Source: an uncultured Sphingomonadaceae bacterium (GTDB taxonomy: Bacteria; Pseudomonadota; Alphaproteobacteria; Sphingomonadales; Sphingomonadaceae). Taken from it: a stretch of DNA of 23,945 nucleotides. Made by a program: the position numbers and the translations under genes. This document shows positions 7,777 through 15,442 of the stretch, piece by piece; position 1 is the stretch's first letter; each line of letters begins with the position of its first letter. A model generated the notes under the pieces. That model was not told the DNA's origin. It worked only from the letters and a program-made list of their open reading frames with translations, and searched no databases. The stretch lies in the NCBI GenBank assembly GCA_938003725.1, contig CALKXX010000060.1:1-23945 (forward strand), written 5' to 3'.

Positions 7777-9075
7777 TCAGTCTTCATCGCTCAGCAAATG
7801 CATGACGACCGGCGCGGCTTGCAGGCTGTTTGAGCTCGCGAGCTTTTCCAGGCTTTGCACAACATCCCGCTCCATAGCTTGATGGGTTACCATCGATATT
7901 AAAACCGACCCTTCGATTGTTTTTTGGGTCTGGATTAGGCTTTCGATCGACACATCAGCATCGCGCATTGCCGCAGTGATCTCTGCCAACACGCCGGGCT
8001 TGTCTGTCACCAAGAAGCGAATATAGCTTTTGCCGGTCCGGTTGCCACTTTCGGCGCGCCCGATTTTCTTCATTTGATTGGCGGGCATCGCAAAAACGGT
8101 GCCATGATCACCCCGTGCAATGTCGATCAGGTCGGCGACCACGGCAGAAGCAGTGGGCCCATCGCCGGCACCGGCCCCTTGAAACATTAAACGCCCCGAA
8201 AAATTGCCTTCCGCCACAACCGCATTGGTTGATCCGTCTATGTGCGCCAACGGATGGTTTTCCGGCACAAGATAGGGATTAACGCGCTGAAATAGCTTGC
8301 CGTCGTCCAGTCGTGCCATCCCCAAAAGGCGAATTCTATACCCGAGCGCTTTGGCCTGACCGATATCAGCCGCCATGATGTTCCTGATGCCGGACGTTTC
8401 TACACCTTCGAAATCCAGCACTTTCCCGAACGAAAGACTGGCCAATATGGCCAGTTTGTGGGCGGCGTCGACACCGTCTATATCAAAACTTGGGTCTGCC
8501 TCTGCATATCCTAGCTCCTGCGCATCTTTGAGCACGGCGTCAAAGTCGCTGCCATGCTTCTCCATGGTCGTAAGTATGTAATTGCAGGTCCCATTGAGAA
8601 TGCCATAAACACGTTCGATTCGGTTTGCGGATGCGCCCTCACGCAATCCCTTTATAACGGGGATACCGCCTGCGACAGCCGCTTCATATTTGACGGCCAC
8701 CTTGTTGCGTTCGGCAAGTTCGGCAAGTTCCATACCATGATGAGCAATCATCGCCTTGTTGGCCGTCACAAATGATTTGCCAGCAGACAGGCTCGTCTTT
8801 GCCAAATCCAGTGCTGGCCCGTCCGAGCCACCGATCATTTCAACAACGGTATCGACATTGGCATCGGCCGCGAGATCCGAAAGTTTGTCCGCCCATGTAT
8901 AGGCAGAAAGGTCGATCCCGCGGTCCGATGTACGATCGCGCGCGGCGACTGATACAACTTCAATTGCCCGTCCTGCGCGTTCCGTAATCATTGCGCCATT
9001 TTCTTCGATTAGCCGAATCACGCCGGCACCAACAGTACCCAGGCCAGCCAGTGCTATACGAAGTGGTGCATTCAT
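7777..9075 (-). CDS. hom: Homoserine dehydrogenase
   Basis: Reduces aspartate semialdehyde to homoserine with NAD(P)H, on the route to threonine, methionine and isoleucine. The 432-residue protein has the Rossmann motif GLGTVGAGV (11-19) and the nucleotide/substrate loop TANKAM near 104. The family signature follows: GILNGTCNYILT and ELGYAEADPSFDIDGVDAAHKLA. A C-terminal ACT domain (FLVTDKPGVLAEITAAMRD onward, about 350-425) suggests allosteric control, usually by threonine. The length is normal. The ATG at 9075 has a GAGGGA ribosome site about 9 bases upstream. There is 125 bp of non-coding sequence before the next minus-strand gene upstream, so hom may have its own promoter. Confidence 0.97.
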   Translation of the reverse strand: MNAPLRIALAGLGTVGAGVIRLIEENGAMITERAGRAIEVVSVAARDRTSDRGIDLSAYTWADKLSDLAADANVDTVVEMIGGSDGPALDLAKTSLSAGKSFVTANKAMIAHHGMELAELAERNKVAVKYEAAVAGGIPVIKGLREGASANRIERVYGILNGTCNYILTTMEKHGSDFDAVLKDAQELGYAEADPSFDIDGVDAAHKLAILASLSFGKVLDFEGVETSGIRNIMAADIGQAKALGYRIRLLGMARLDDGKLFQRVNPYLVPENHPLAHIDGSTNAVVAEGNFSGRLMFQGAGAGDGPTASAVVADLIDIARGDHGTVFAMPANQMKKIGRAESGNRTGKSYIRFLVTDKPGVLAEITAAMRDADVSIESLIQTQKTIEGSVLISMVTHQAMERDVVQSLEKLASSNSLQAAPVVMHLLSDED

Positions 9076-9200
9076 GGATATTGTCCCTCGAAACGCTTCT
9101 GTTAGAAATCTGGCGAGATTCTAATGAACCTGCCACCATTTCTATTAGCGCCGCATTTTTATAATGCCAGAAGGCTTTCGGCGAGAGTGTGAAATACCAA

Positions 9201-10055
9201 TCACAATGTTGGTTTGCGCGCGCGCCGGGACCGCGGGCAACTGCCCAAGTCGTTCAAAACGAGCTGATAGTCTGCGCGCGCTTTGCGGCTATTGTCCGAT
9301 ACGTCTCCTCCTAGCGCGGCGAAAGGTAGCTCTCGCGGCAAAAAGCAGGCCAATCGATACCACAGCAATGAATTTTTGCGGGGTGCGCGGGCTGCTTCAT
9401 CGACAATTTCTCCAAGCGAAACCGCCCAAATTTTTCGTTGATCCTCACGACTCAATATCGTGATGGAGACCGGCGCGCTGTTGGTTGTTTCCATAAATAT
9501 CTGCGTTTCACCTTCGCCAATAATGGTGCCGGGTACGTGAAATGCGCTGGCAACATTTGAAATTTCCGGCGGAGATCCGGTGGCGACCGCTTCCTGAACG
9601 ATGCTGCGCACGCGTTGATCGCGTTCCGGTGTCCATAGGATTTGTGCGTCACGATCCACCAGTTGCAGCTCTCCGTTGCCTCGGGGGCTGCGCGCGAAAA
9701 TGATAAATGTTTTCTTTTTGATTTTGGCCGCTCGTCCCCGTTCATCAACGGGCAGATCAATCACATAGCGAATCGTTTCGGGAATTCCGCCCTGGCCGCG
9801 AATCAATGCCTCGGTATTCGCTTCGACATAAAATCTCTGTGTTCCAATGGGGGCGTTTGAGACCCTTTCGGGATCAACTTTAATCGCTTTTTTAACCTTT
9901 GCGCGCACAATTATTGGCGCATCGACACTCAAGTCTGCAAGGTCAGCATAAAATAGAGGATCACCCGTTGGTCCGGGTTGGGCAAAAGTGGGGAAACCCG
10001 CTGTTAAGCAAAATAAAATTGCAGATATAGACAGGCTGATTCGATATTTGGGCAT
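9201..10055 (-). CDS. Exported protein of unknown function
   Basis: This 284-residue protein starts MPKYRISLSISAILFCLTAG with a signal peptide probably cleaved after PTFA, so it acts outside the cytoplasm. The N-terminal half (FYADLADLSVDAPIIVRAKVKKAIKV) resembles a beta-rich small domain seen in hypothetical sphingomonad proteins. The C-terminal part is basic (SRRARKPTL at the end). A hydrophobic segment near NSLLWYRLACFLPRELPFAAL could be membrane-associated. I recognise no enzymatic motif. The frame extends to a TTG at 10067, but the ATG at 10055, preceded by GGAA, is the better start. It lies upstream of hom on the same strand but 125 bp away, so the link is uncertain. Confidence 0.7.
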   Translation of the reverse strand: MPKYRISLSISAILFCLTAGFPTFAQPGPTGDPLFYADLADLSVDAPIIVRAKVKKAIKVDPERVSNAPIGTQRFYVEANTEALIRGQGGIPETIRYVIDLPVDERGRAAKIKKKTFIIFARSPRGNGELQLVDRDAQILWTPERDQRVRSIVQEAVATGSPPEISNVASAFHVPGTIIGEGETQIFMETTNSAPVSITILSREDQRKIWAVSLGEIVDEAARAPRKNSLLWYRLACFLPRELPFAALGGDVSDNSRKARADYQLVLNDLGSCPRSRRARKPTL

Positions 10056-10309
10056 AGGAAATTCCAACTGCTGTGGTTGCTCTTTCTAGCGGCTATTTTG
10101 CAAATTATACAGCTTAATCAATGCTGAATTAACAAACCGATTGCCTGACCAACCATGTGACGTTAAAACATGAAAAAGATGGCTTCGATCGAACGAAAGT
10201 CGTCGTGGGGTTTGAAGGGTCGCGTCGATTTTCCTGTCGCTTGCTTTCGAATAAAGATTTTGCTTTGAAGTCTTTGGCCCTGGGGGAAGAAAAGGAGTAA
10301 AGATTCTGA

Positions 10310-10975
10310 ATGGCTTATGCTGACCAACAGATGAGTTCTAGCAAGGTTGTATCCATCGCCCTTGTTGTCATAATTCACGTGTTGCTGGGATATGCGCTGG
10401 TCACGGGACTGGCCTATAATGCGGTTAAGAAAGTTGCATCGCAACTTGATATGATCGACATCCAGGAAGAGGAACCGCCGGAAGAACCGGAGGAGCCACC
10501 TCCACCACCAGACCAGCCTATTGAACCGCCGCCAGTGGTTACACCGCCGCCAATCGTGGCTCCGGTTGTTGCTCCATCAGCACCCGTTCTTTCGTCGGTA
10601 CCAACAGCGCCGCCGCCACCAGCACCGGTTGCGGCACCGACACCGCCACCGCCACCCCCACCGCCTCCGCCACCTCCTCAGAGAGCGAATCCGGAGCCAC
10701 GTGGTAATCCGGGCAGGTGGGCCAACGCGAACGATTATCCATCACGCGCATTGCGTGAGGAGCGCGAAGGCACAACTCGGTTCCGCTTGACGGTTGGATC
10801 GAACGGCAGAGTAACCAATTGTCAGATTACGGGTTCTAGTGGCCATGCCGATCTCGATGCGGCTGCTTGCAAGAACTTAACACGCCGCGCTCGGTTTAGG
10901 CCATCATTGGACTCGGCCGGAAATCCGACGACGGGTACCTATTCTAACGCCGTTAGTTGGCGGATACCTAAATAA
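10310..10975 (+). CDS. tonB: Energy transducer TonB
   Basis: TonB carries energy from the ExbB/ExbD proton channel to outer-membrane TonB-dependent receptors. The 221-residue protein has a single N-terminal membrane anchor (about 13-36) with His23 inside it, the usual functional histidine. Next come an acidic-proline stretch (EEEPPEEPEEPPPPP, about 53-67) and a long proline spacer to about 124, including an unbroken run of twelve prolines. The C-terminal TonB domain (about 138-221) contains FRLTVGSNGRVTNCQITGSSG, the DLDAAA region and RARFRPSLDSAGNPTTG. AAAGGAG lies about 12 bases before the ATG. The gene leads the cluster tonB-exbB-exbD-exbD. No receptor or iron-uptake gene is nearby, so the substrate is unknown. 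Confidence 0.95.
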   Translation: MAYADQQMSSSKVVSIALVVIIHVLLGYALVTGLAYNAVKKVASQLDMIDIQEEEPPEEPEEPPPPPDQPIEPPPVVTPPPIVAPVVAPSAPVLSSVPTAPPPPAPVAAPTPPPPPPPPPPPPQRANPEPRGNPGRWANANDYPSRALREEREGTTRFRLTVGSNGRVTNCQITGSSGHADLDAAACKNLTRRARFRPSLDSAGNPTTGTYSNAVSWRIPK

Positions 10976-10983
10976 TCAAATTT

Positions 10984-11015
10984 GTGACGGGGCTGCAATC
11001 TCGCATCCTCGTCAC
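10984..11015. repeat. Intercistronic hairpin, tonB-exbB
   Basis: GTGACGGGG (10984-10992) pairs with CCTCGTCAC (11007-11015): 9 bp including one G-T pair, with a 14-base loop. No T-run follows. It sits in the 83-bp gap before exbB and could stabilise or process the transcript, or act as a weak attenuator. Confidence 0.45.
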
Positions 11016-11058
11016 ACTCTACCTAATTTAAAGAACTTATCCTGAGGGGAATGTTAAA

Positions 11059-11838
11059 ATGTTGATAGAAATTCTTGCAGCGGCAGGCGGAGAAGCCCCG
11101 CAAAACTCGTTTGGTTTTATTGAAGCCATGCAACAGGGCGGTGTTATCGCCTGGTTTACATTGGGCGTGCTCGTAATCATGTCTGTTTCTTCTTTCTATA
11201 TTCTGTTTTCAAAACTGTTTGAACAAAACAAGGTTATGAAACAGGGCGAAGCGGCACGATCCGCGTTCTGGCGGGCAAGCTCTTTGAAAGAAGGCGCCTC
11301 GAAGCTTGAAAAGAATTCTGCTTATCGTCAAATCGTCGACGATGCGATCCGCGCCGATGAAGACCACAGCAAATTGACCGATCCGGTTGAAGCGCATGAT
11401 TGGGTTCATGGATCTATCGCACATTCGCAAGATACCATTAAATCCAAACTGGCTTCCGGACTTCCTTGGCTCGCGACGGTTGGTGCGACATCGCCGTTTA
11501 TTGGTCTGTTCGGAACGGTGATCGGTATTTATCGCGCACTGATTAAAATCGGTATCGCAGGGCAAGCATCGATTGATGCTGTTGCCGGTCCAGTTGGCGA
11601 AGCGCTGATCATGACCGCACTTGGCCTTGGCGTGGCGGTTCCTGCCGTGCTTGCCTATAACTGGCTGCAAGGGCGTAACAAGCGTATTGCAGAGAACCTG
11701 ACGGCGTTTTCCAACGACGTGCTCGGCTATATTGCTTCAGACGGCGCTGTGAAACCAGTAACAGCTGCTGCTGGTCAAAAAGGTGGCGTCGCTGCAAAAC
11801 CAGCCGCCAAGCCAGCTGCACCAGCTGCGAAAAAATAA
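11059..11838 (+). CDS. exbB: TonB-system proton channel subunit ExbB (MotA/TolQ/ExbB family)
   Basis: ExbB forms the pentameric inner-membrane channel that works with ExbD and TonB. The 259-residue protein shows three membrane segments at about 29-52, 133-155 and 180-203. A cytoplasmic loop lies between the first two, and the family core GLPWLATVGATSPFIGLFGTV spans the start of segment two. The third segment reads GEALIMTALGLGVAVPAVLAY, which is typical. The last 30 residues are a low-complexity Ala-Pro-Lys tail (AAKPAAKPAAPAAKK) that could be cytoplasmic and flexible. AGGGGA lies about 9 bases before the ATG. It sits between tonB and the two exbD genes in one orientation. Confidence 0.95.
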   Translation: MLIEILAAAGGEAPQNSFGFIEAMQQGGVIAWFTLGVLVIMSVSSFYILFSKLFEQNKVMKQGEAARSAFWRASSLKEGASKLEKNSAYRQIVDDAIRADEDHSKLTDPVEAHDWVHGSIAHSQDTIKSKLASGLPWLATVGATSPFIGLFGTVIGIYRALIKIGIAGQASIDAVAGPVGEALIMTALGLGVAVPAVLAYNWLQGRNKRIAENLTAFSNDVLGYIASDGAVKPVTAAAGQKGGVAAKPAAKPAAPAAKK

Positions 11839-11844
11839 GTCACA

Positions 11845-11883
11845 GGCCGGATGGACTGGTCATTGACTAGCTTCCATCCGGCC
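11845..11883. repeat. Intercistronic hairpin 1, exbB-exbD
   Basis: GGCCGGATGGA (11845-11855) and TCCATCCGGCC (11873-11883) form a perfect 11-bp stem with a 17-base loop just after the exbB stop. The following bases (ATTGTCTTC) are not a proper T-run, so partial termination or 3'-end protection of the tonB-exbB mRNA is more likely than full termination. Confidence 0.6.
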
Positions 11884-11894
11884 ATTGTCTTCAG

Positions 11895-11919
11895 CGTTGG
11901 CGGCAGTTTTTCGCCAACG
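11895..11919. repeat. Intercistronic hairpin 2, exbB-exbD
   Basis: CGTTGGCG (11895-11902) and CGCCAACG (11912-11919) form a perfect 8-bp stem with a GCAGTTTTT loop. It follows hairpin 1 by 11 bases and ends 32 bases before the exbD start. Together they make a tandem stem-loop spacer. Confidence 0.55.
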
Positions 11920-11951
11920 GGTGCCCAAAGTTTTTGAGAGGATAAAATCCG

Positions 11952-12473
11952 ATGGCAATGAATGTAGGCGGCGATGGAGGTGAGGAGACCCCTCTATCCG
12001 ATATTAATACGACCCCGCTTGTGGATGTCATGCTGGTGCTGTTGATCATCTTTCTGATCGCTGTCCCGGTGGTTATTCAGACCGTGGAAATGGAACTTCC
12101 TGTGCTACCTTTTGAGGTAACGACCACGAAACGTGAAAATGTTCTGTTGGCTGTTACGACAACGGATTCAGCCGGTCGCGACCCAGGTGATCCCGACTAT
12201 GCGGGGGCAACGCCGGGCGGAAACTGTCGGATCTATTGGAACACCACACCGATTAACTCCAGCGAATTGGTGCAACGGGCGGTTAAGTCGCTCGAAGATC
12301 AAATCGAGGCTTTTGGCGGCGTGGAAAATATGACCGCTGAAGATATGCCGGAAGTGCATATTCGTGGTGACATCAACACACCCTATAAATGCATTGGCGG
12401 CGCGATTTTCACCATGCAACGTGCCGGTTTTTCAAGAGTTGGGTTCCTCTCTACTCCGATCGCTATTGAATAA
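11952..12473 (+). CDS. exbD: ExbD/TolR-family biopolymer transporter, first paralogue
   Basis: ExbD couples proton flow to TonB movement. The 173-residue protein has a short cytoplasmic N-terminus (SDINTTPLVDVMLVLL) with the essential membrane aspartate at Asp25, one membrane segment (about 24-44) and a periplasmic domain. Compared with the next gene's product it has an extra periplasmic stretch (about 72-92, TDSAGRDPGDPDYAGATPGG). It also has two cysteines (Cys92, Cys147) that might form a disulfide in the periplasm. AGAGGAT lies about 10 bases before the ATG; a second ATG two codons in is possible. It is separated from exbB by 113 bp with two hairpins, and from the second exbD by 48 bp. Confidence 0.93.
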   Translation: MAMNVGGDGGEETPLSDINTTPLVDVMLVLLIIFLIAVPVVIQTVEMELPVLPFEVTTTKRENVLLAVTTTDSAGRDPGDPDYAGATPGGNCRIYWNTTPINSSELVQRAVKSLEDQIEAFGGVENMTAEDMPEVHIRGDINTPYKCIGGAIFTMQRAGFSRVGFLSTPIAIE

Positions 12474-12521
12474 CCGATTGGGACGTTGGACAGATATTTG
12501 GATTTTTAAGGAGATACACTA

Positions 12522-12974
12522 ATGGCAATGAGTGGCGGTAGTGATAATGGCGAACCAATGATGGAGATGAACACGACGCCGCTCATCGACGTCCTGTTGG
12601 TTCTTCTCATCATGTTCATCATCACGATTCCGGTTCAAACCCACGCGATCAAGATCGACCTACCTGTATCGGATGACACCCCTCCGCCACCGGATGCGAT
12701 TGATCCCGTGAAAAACCGTTTGGGAATTACAGCAACGAACGAAATATTGTGGAACGACAGCCCGGTATCACTGAATCAGGTGCGTACTTATCTGGATCAG
12801 ACCAAATCAATGGTACCTGAGCCGGAACTGCAATTTCAACCGGATCCGTTATCTGCCTATCTGACGGTGGATCGGACATTGGCGGAGATCAAGAAAAGTG
12901 GTGTGACGAAATTTGGTTTTGTCGGTAACGAACAATATGGCACCTTTAACAAGGCAAGCCGTTTTCCAAACTAG
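12522..12974 (+). CDS. ExbD/TolR-family biopolymer transporter, second paralogue
   Basis: A second ExbD-like protein of 150 residues. The cytoplasmic start MEMNTTPLIDVLLVLLIMF contains the proton-binding Asp23 in the single membrane segment (about 22-42), followed by a periplasmic domain. It lacks the Cys-containing insertion of the first paralogue; its periplasmic part ends FGFVGNEQYGTFNKASRFPN. AAGGAG is well placed 8 bases before the ATG, the best ribosome site in the cluster. Both ExbD copies keep the essential Asp, so both may function, perhaps as a mixed complex. The gene is last in the cluster and is followed by a strong terminator. Confidence 0.93.
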   Translation: MAMSGGSDNGEPMMEMNTTPLIDVLLVLLIMFIITIPVQTHAIKIDLPVSDDTPPPPDAIDPVKNRLGITATNEILWNDSPVSLNQVRTYLDQTKSMVPEPELQFQPDPLSAYLTVDRTLAEIKKSGVTKFGFVGNEQYGTFNKASRFPN

Positions 12975-12995
12975 GTTTCACATATAAGCGCTATC

Positions 12996-13032
12996 AAAAA
13001 AGGGCGGCACCGATAGGTTGCCGCCCTTTTTT
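12996..13032 (+). terminator. Rho-independent terminator of the tonB-exbBD cluster
   Basis: AAAAAAGGGCGGCA (12996-13009) pairs perfectly with TGCCGCCCTTTTTT (13019-13032) around a 9-base loop. The right arm ends in a run of Ts, and the left arm starts with As, so it could also stop transcription from the other strand. Confidence 0.9.
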
Positions 13033-13071
13033 ATGAGCGCTTTTCGTTGCGCATCAATCAACCAGTGTTAG

Positions 13072-13333
13072 GGTCAGGGCCTATTAAATATGTGGGCGTG
13101 GCGTCAAAATGGCAAAAATATCGGGTGAAAGTGGCTGCCGGGAAGGCTCATTGCCTTCCCAAGGGAGTTTTTGCACGAGATTGAAGCCATTTTGACGTCC
13201 AAAGGATTTGACCGATTTGGCCCTGTGCAGCGTCAGCAAAGCTTGCAATAGCGCCGCTATTGCTGCTCTTTCCTTCCTCGCTCAAGGCCAAATCGCCTCA
13301 AACCACGCGCCACATATTTAATAGGTCCTGACC
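13072..13333. repeat. 262-bp palindromic element with 24-bp terminal inverted repeats
   Basis: The left end GGTCAGGGCCTATTAAATAT continues with GTGG (13072-13095). It is repeated inverted at 13310-13333 with one mismatch in 24 (G versus A). TAG flanks both ends (13069-13071 and 13334-13336), a possible 3-bp target duplication. Inside are two nested arms. Arm one is CGTCAAAATGGC (13102-13113) with GCCATTTTGACG (13186-13197), enclosing a GGGAAGGC/GCCTTCCC hairpin (13140-13160). Arm two is CGATTTGGCC (13213-13222) with GGCCAAATCG (13286-13295), enclosing the near-palindrome GCAATAGCGCCGCTATTGC (13245-13263). There is no ORF of note. It resembles a MITE- or REP-type non-autonomous intergenic repeat. 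It fills most of the 380-bp gene-free gap at 12975-13354; the rest holds the terminator and about 20 bp before the ABC gene's stop. Confidence 0.75.
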
Positions 13334-13354
13334 TAGCTATTAGATCGATATCTA

Positions 13355-15193
13355 TCAGGCCGTTATTGCTGGCTTCACATTGCTCAGGCCATTGTGAAAC
13401 TGCAGCTCAGCCAACCGGCCATACAGACCGTCTTTTGCCACGAGTTCATCATGGGTACCCTGTTCGACAATCCTGCCTGCATCCATCACTACGATCCGAT
13501 CCGCGGACCTGATCGTCGCCAGCCGGTGCGCGATTACGATCGTGGTTCTGTCCTCCATCAGTTTGTCTAGCGCATTCTGGACGAGCTTTTCGCTTTCGGC
13601 GTCCAAAGCGGAGGTCGCTTCGTCTAGCAACAGGATTGGCGTATTGCGAAGCAACGCGCGGGCAATCGCGACGCGCTGTCGCTGGCCGCCGGACAAGCGG
13701 GTTCCGGCTTCTCCCATAAAGCTATCCAACCCCTCAGGTAGGTCGCGAAGAAATTGTTCTGCATTCGCGGCGCGTGCCGCCTGCCAGATATCTTCATCAG
13801 TGGCATCCCATACACCATAGCGCAGATTATCGCGCGCTGTGGCGGCGAACAGGACGGTATCCTGTGGCACCAAAGCCATACGGCCGCGAATGTCAGCAGG
13901 ATCGGCGGATGGCAATGCGACGCCATCTATCCGCACACTTCCGCTCTGCGGATCATAAAATCTTTGCGCCAATTGGAACAGGGTCGACTTCCCGGCGCCA
14001 GATGGTCCGACGACCGCCACGGTTTCACCAGGGGACACCTGCAATGAAAAACTCTCAAGCGCGTTGGTCTCTGGTCTGGTCGGATAGGCGAACGTGATAT
14101 TGTCAAAAGAAATTTGGCCTCTAGGAGGATCCGGTAAAGCGATTGGCGACGACGGGGCGGATATGCCCGGTTCTGCCACCAATAGCTCTGCAAGCCGTCC
14201 GGCTGCGCCCGCTCCGCGCAATAAATCGCCATATACTTCTGTTAACGCGCCAAATGCCCCCGCGACCAAGCCGCCGGTCAACACAAATGCGGCTATCGTT
14301 CCGCCGGAGATCAGTCCCTCCGAAACACCTACCGCGCCGCGCCACATCAGCATGGTGATACCGCTAAAGACCAACGCAATAACGACCGCCGTCAACGCGG
14401 CGCGCAAACGGATGCGCCGCTTTGCGGTATCAAATGTGGATTCTACGGCACCGGAAAAGCGGTCATGCTCTCGTTTTTCCTGACCAAAAGCCTGAACGAT
14501 TTTCATGGCGCCAAGTGTTTCGGCCACCATTGCGCCGACATCCGCCACCCGGTCCTGACTGAACCGCGAAACATTGGTCAGTTTTCGCCCGATAAATACA
14601 ATCGGCAGGATAACCACCGGGATACCGAGCAGCAACGCTGCGGTGAGTGTCGGGGCGAGAGTGAATAGAAAGATGATACCGCCGACACCAACAACGACAT
14701 TGCGCAGGGCCACCGATGCCGTGGTCCCGACAATCTGTTCGATGACGGCCGTGTCGGATGTCATCCGGGATGCAATTTCCGAAGGCCGGTTCTCCTCAAA
14801 AAATCCCGGCGGCATACGCAGCAGATTGCGTTGAACCGATAATCTTATGTCGGCTACAACGCGCTCGCCAAGCCAGCTGACAAAATAGAATCGGAAAGCC
14901 GTGGCGATTGAAAGTATACCGACAATCACCAGTAAGGTTTGAAAATAGGGGGCAACGTCGCCGCCACCGGCGACAAACCCCTCATCGACAATAGTTTTGA
15001 ATCCCCAGGGAATGGCCAATGTCGCCATCGCCGCCACAAACAGGGCGATCGCGGCGAACGTGATCTGTTTGGGGTACCGAATGGCCCTTTCCCAAATCAT
15101 CTTCAGATTGCCGATCTTGCGCAACGGCGCTTTTTCGGCTCCGTCGGTTTTTTTGGGATCGGTTGGCTTTTCTTCACGCATGTCTTCACTCAT
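13355..15193 (-). CDS. ABC exporter, fused membrane and ATPase domains (MsbA-like)
   Basis: A 612-residue half-transporter of the ABCB/MsbA type that would work as a homodimer in the inner membrane. A charged cytoplasmic leader (1-40) precedes a six-helix membrane domain (about 43-325) containing the coupling-type segment QRNLLRMPPGFFEENRPSEIASRMTSD. The ATPase domain is complete: Walker A GPSGAGKST (396-404), Q-loop LVPQD with Gln444, signature LSGGQ (500-504), Walker B ILLLDE (520-525), D-loop SALD and switch His556. The substrate is not evident; lipid, peptide or drug export are all possible. No accessory gene is adjacent. The gene is divergent from tspO across 249 bp. An ATG four codons in is an alternative start. 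Confidence 0.93.
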   Translation of the reverse strand: MSEDMREEKPTDPKKTDGAEKAPLRKIGNLKMIWERAIRYPKQITFAAIALFVAAMATLAIPWGFKTIVDEGFVAGGGDVAPYFQTLLVIVGILSIATAFRFYFVSWLGERVVADIRLSVQRNLLRMPPGFFEENRPSEIASRMTSDTAVIEQIVGTTASVALRNVVVGVGGIIFLFTLAPTLTAALLLGIPVVILPIVFIGRKLTNVSRFSQDRVADVGAMVAETLGAMKIVQAFGQEKREHDRFSGAVESTFDTAKRRIRLRAALTAVVIALVFSGITMLMWRGAVGVSEGLISGGTIAAFVLTGGLVAGAFGALTEVYGDLLRGAGAAGRLAELLVAEPGISAPSSPIALPDPPRGQISFDNITFAYPTRPETNALESFSLQVSPGETVAVVGPSGAGKSTLFQLAQRFYDPQSGSVRIDGVALPSADPADIRGRMALVPQDTVLFAATARDNLRYGVWDATDEDIWQAARAANAEQFLRDLPEGLDSFMGEAGTRLSGGQRQRVAIARALLRNTPILLLDEATSALDAESEKLVQNALDKLMEDRTTIVIAHRLATIRSADRIVVMDAGRIVEQGTHDELVAKDGLYGRLAELQFHNGLSNVKPAITA

Positions 15194-15442
15194 GAAAATC
15201 GCCTAGCAGGCACAAGGTTGGGCGACAATCCTTCACCGAGCTATCAAAACCATAGATTAATGTCATGACTACAAGATGGGTGTGATGGCCAATATTCCCA
15301 ATAGGCAATCCGTATATCTTGGCAAAAAAGGCAGATATCTCATGATACTGGCAAATCCTGGTGCAATTGACTATGTCCCGCGACAGAAACCGTGATTGGT
15401 TATTCGAGTCGTGTGACATGACCTTGCCAGAGGAAATTTACG

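Noticed and set aside
10575..10690. Repeated CCACCG units that could suggest a short tandem array
   Set aside because: This is in-frame proline coding within TonB, not a CRISPR or noncoding satellite.
10539..10790. Overlapping ORFs on both strands through the TonB proline region
   Set aside because: They are produced by the repetitive proline codons and have low-complexity products.
15285..15395. A 36-codon ORF (MANIPNRQSVYLGKKGRYLM and on) in the gap between the ABC exporter and tspO
   Set aside because: No good ribosome site, no recognised similarity, and a length expected by chance.
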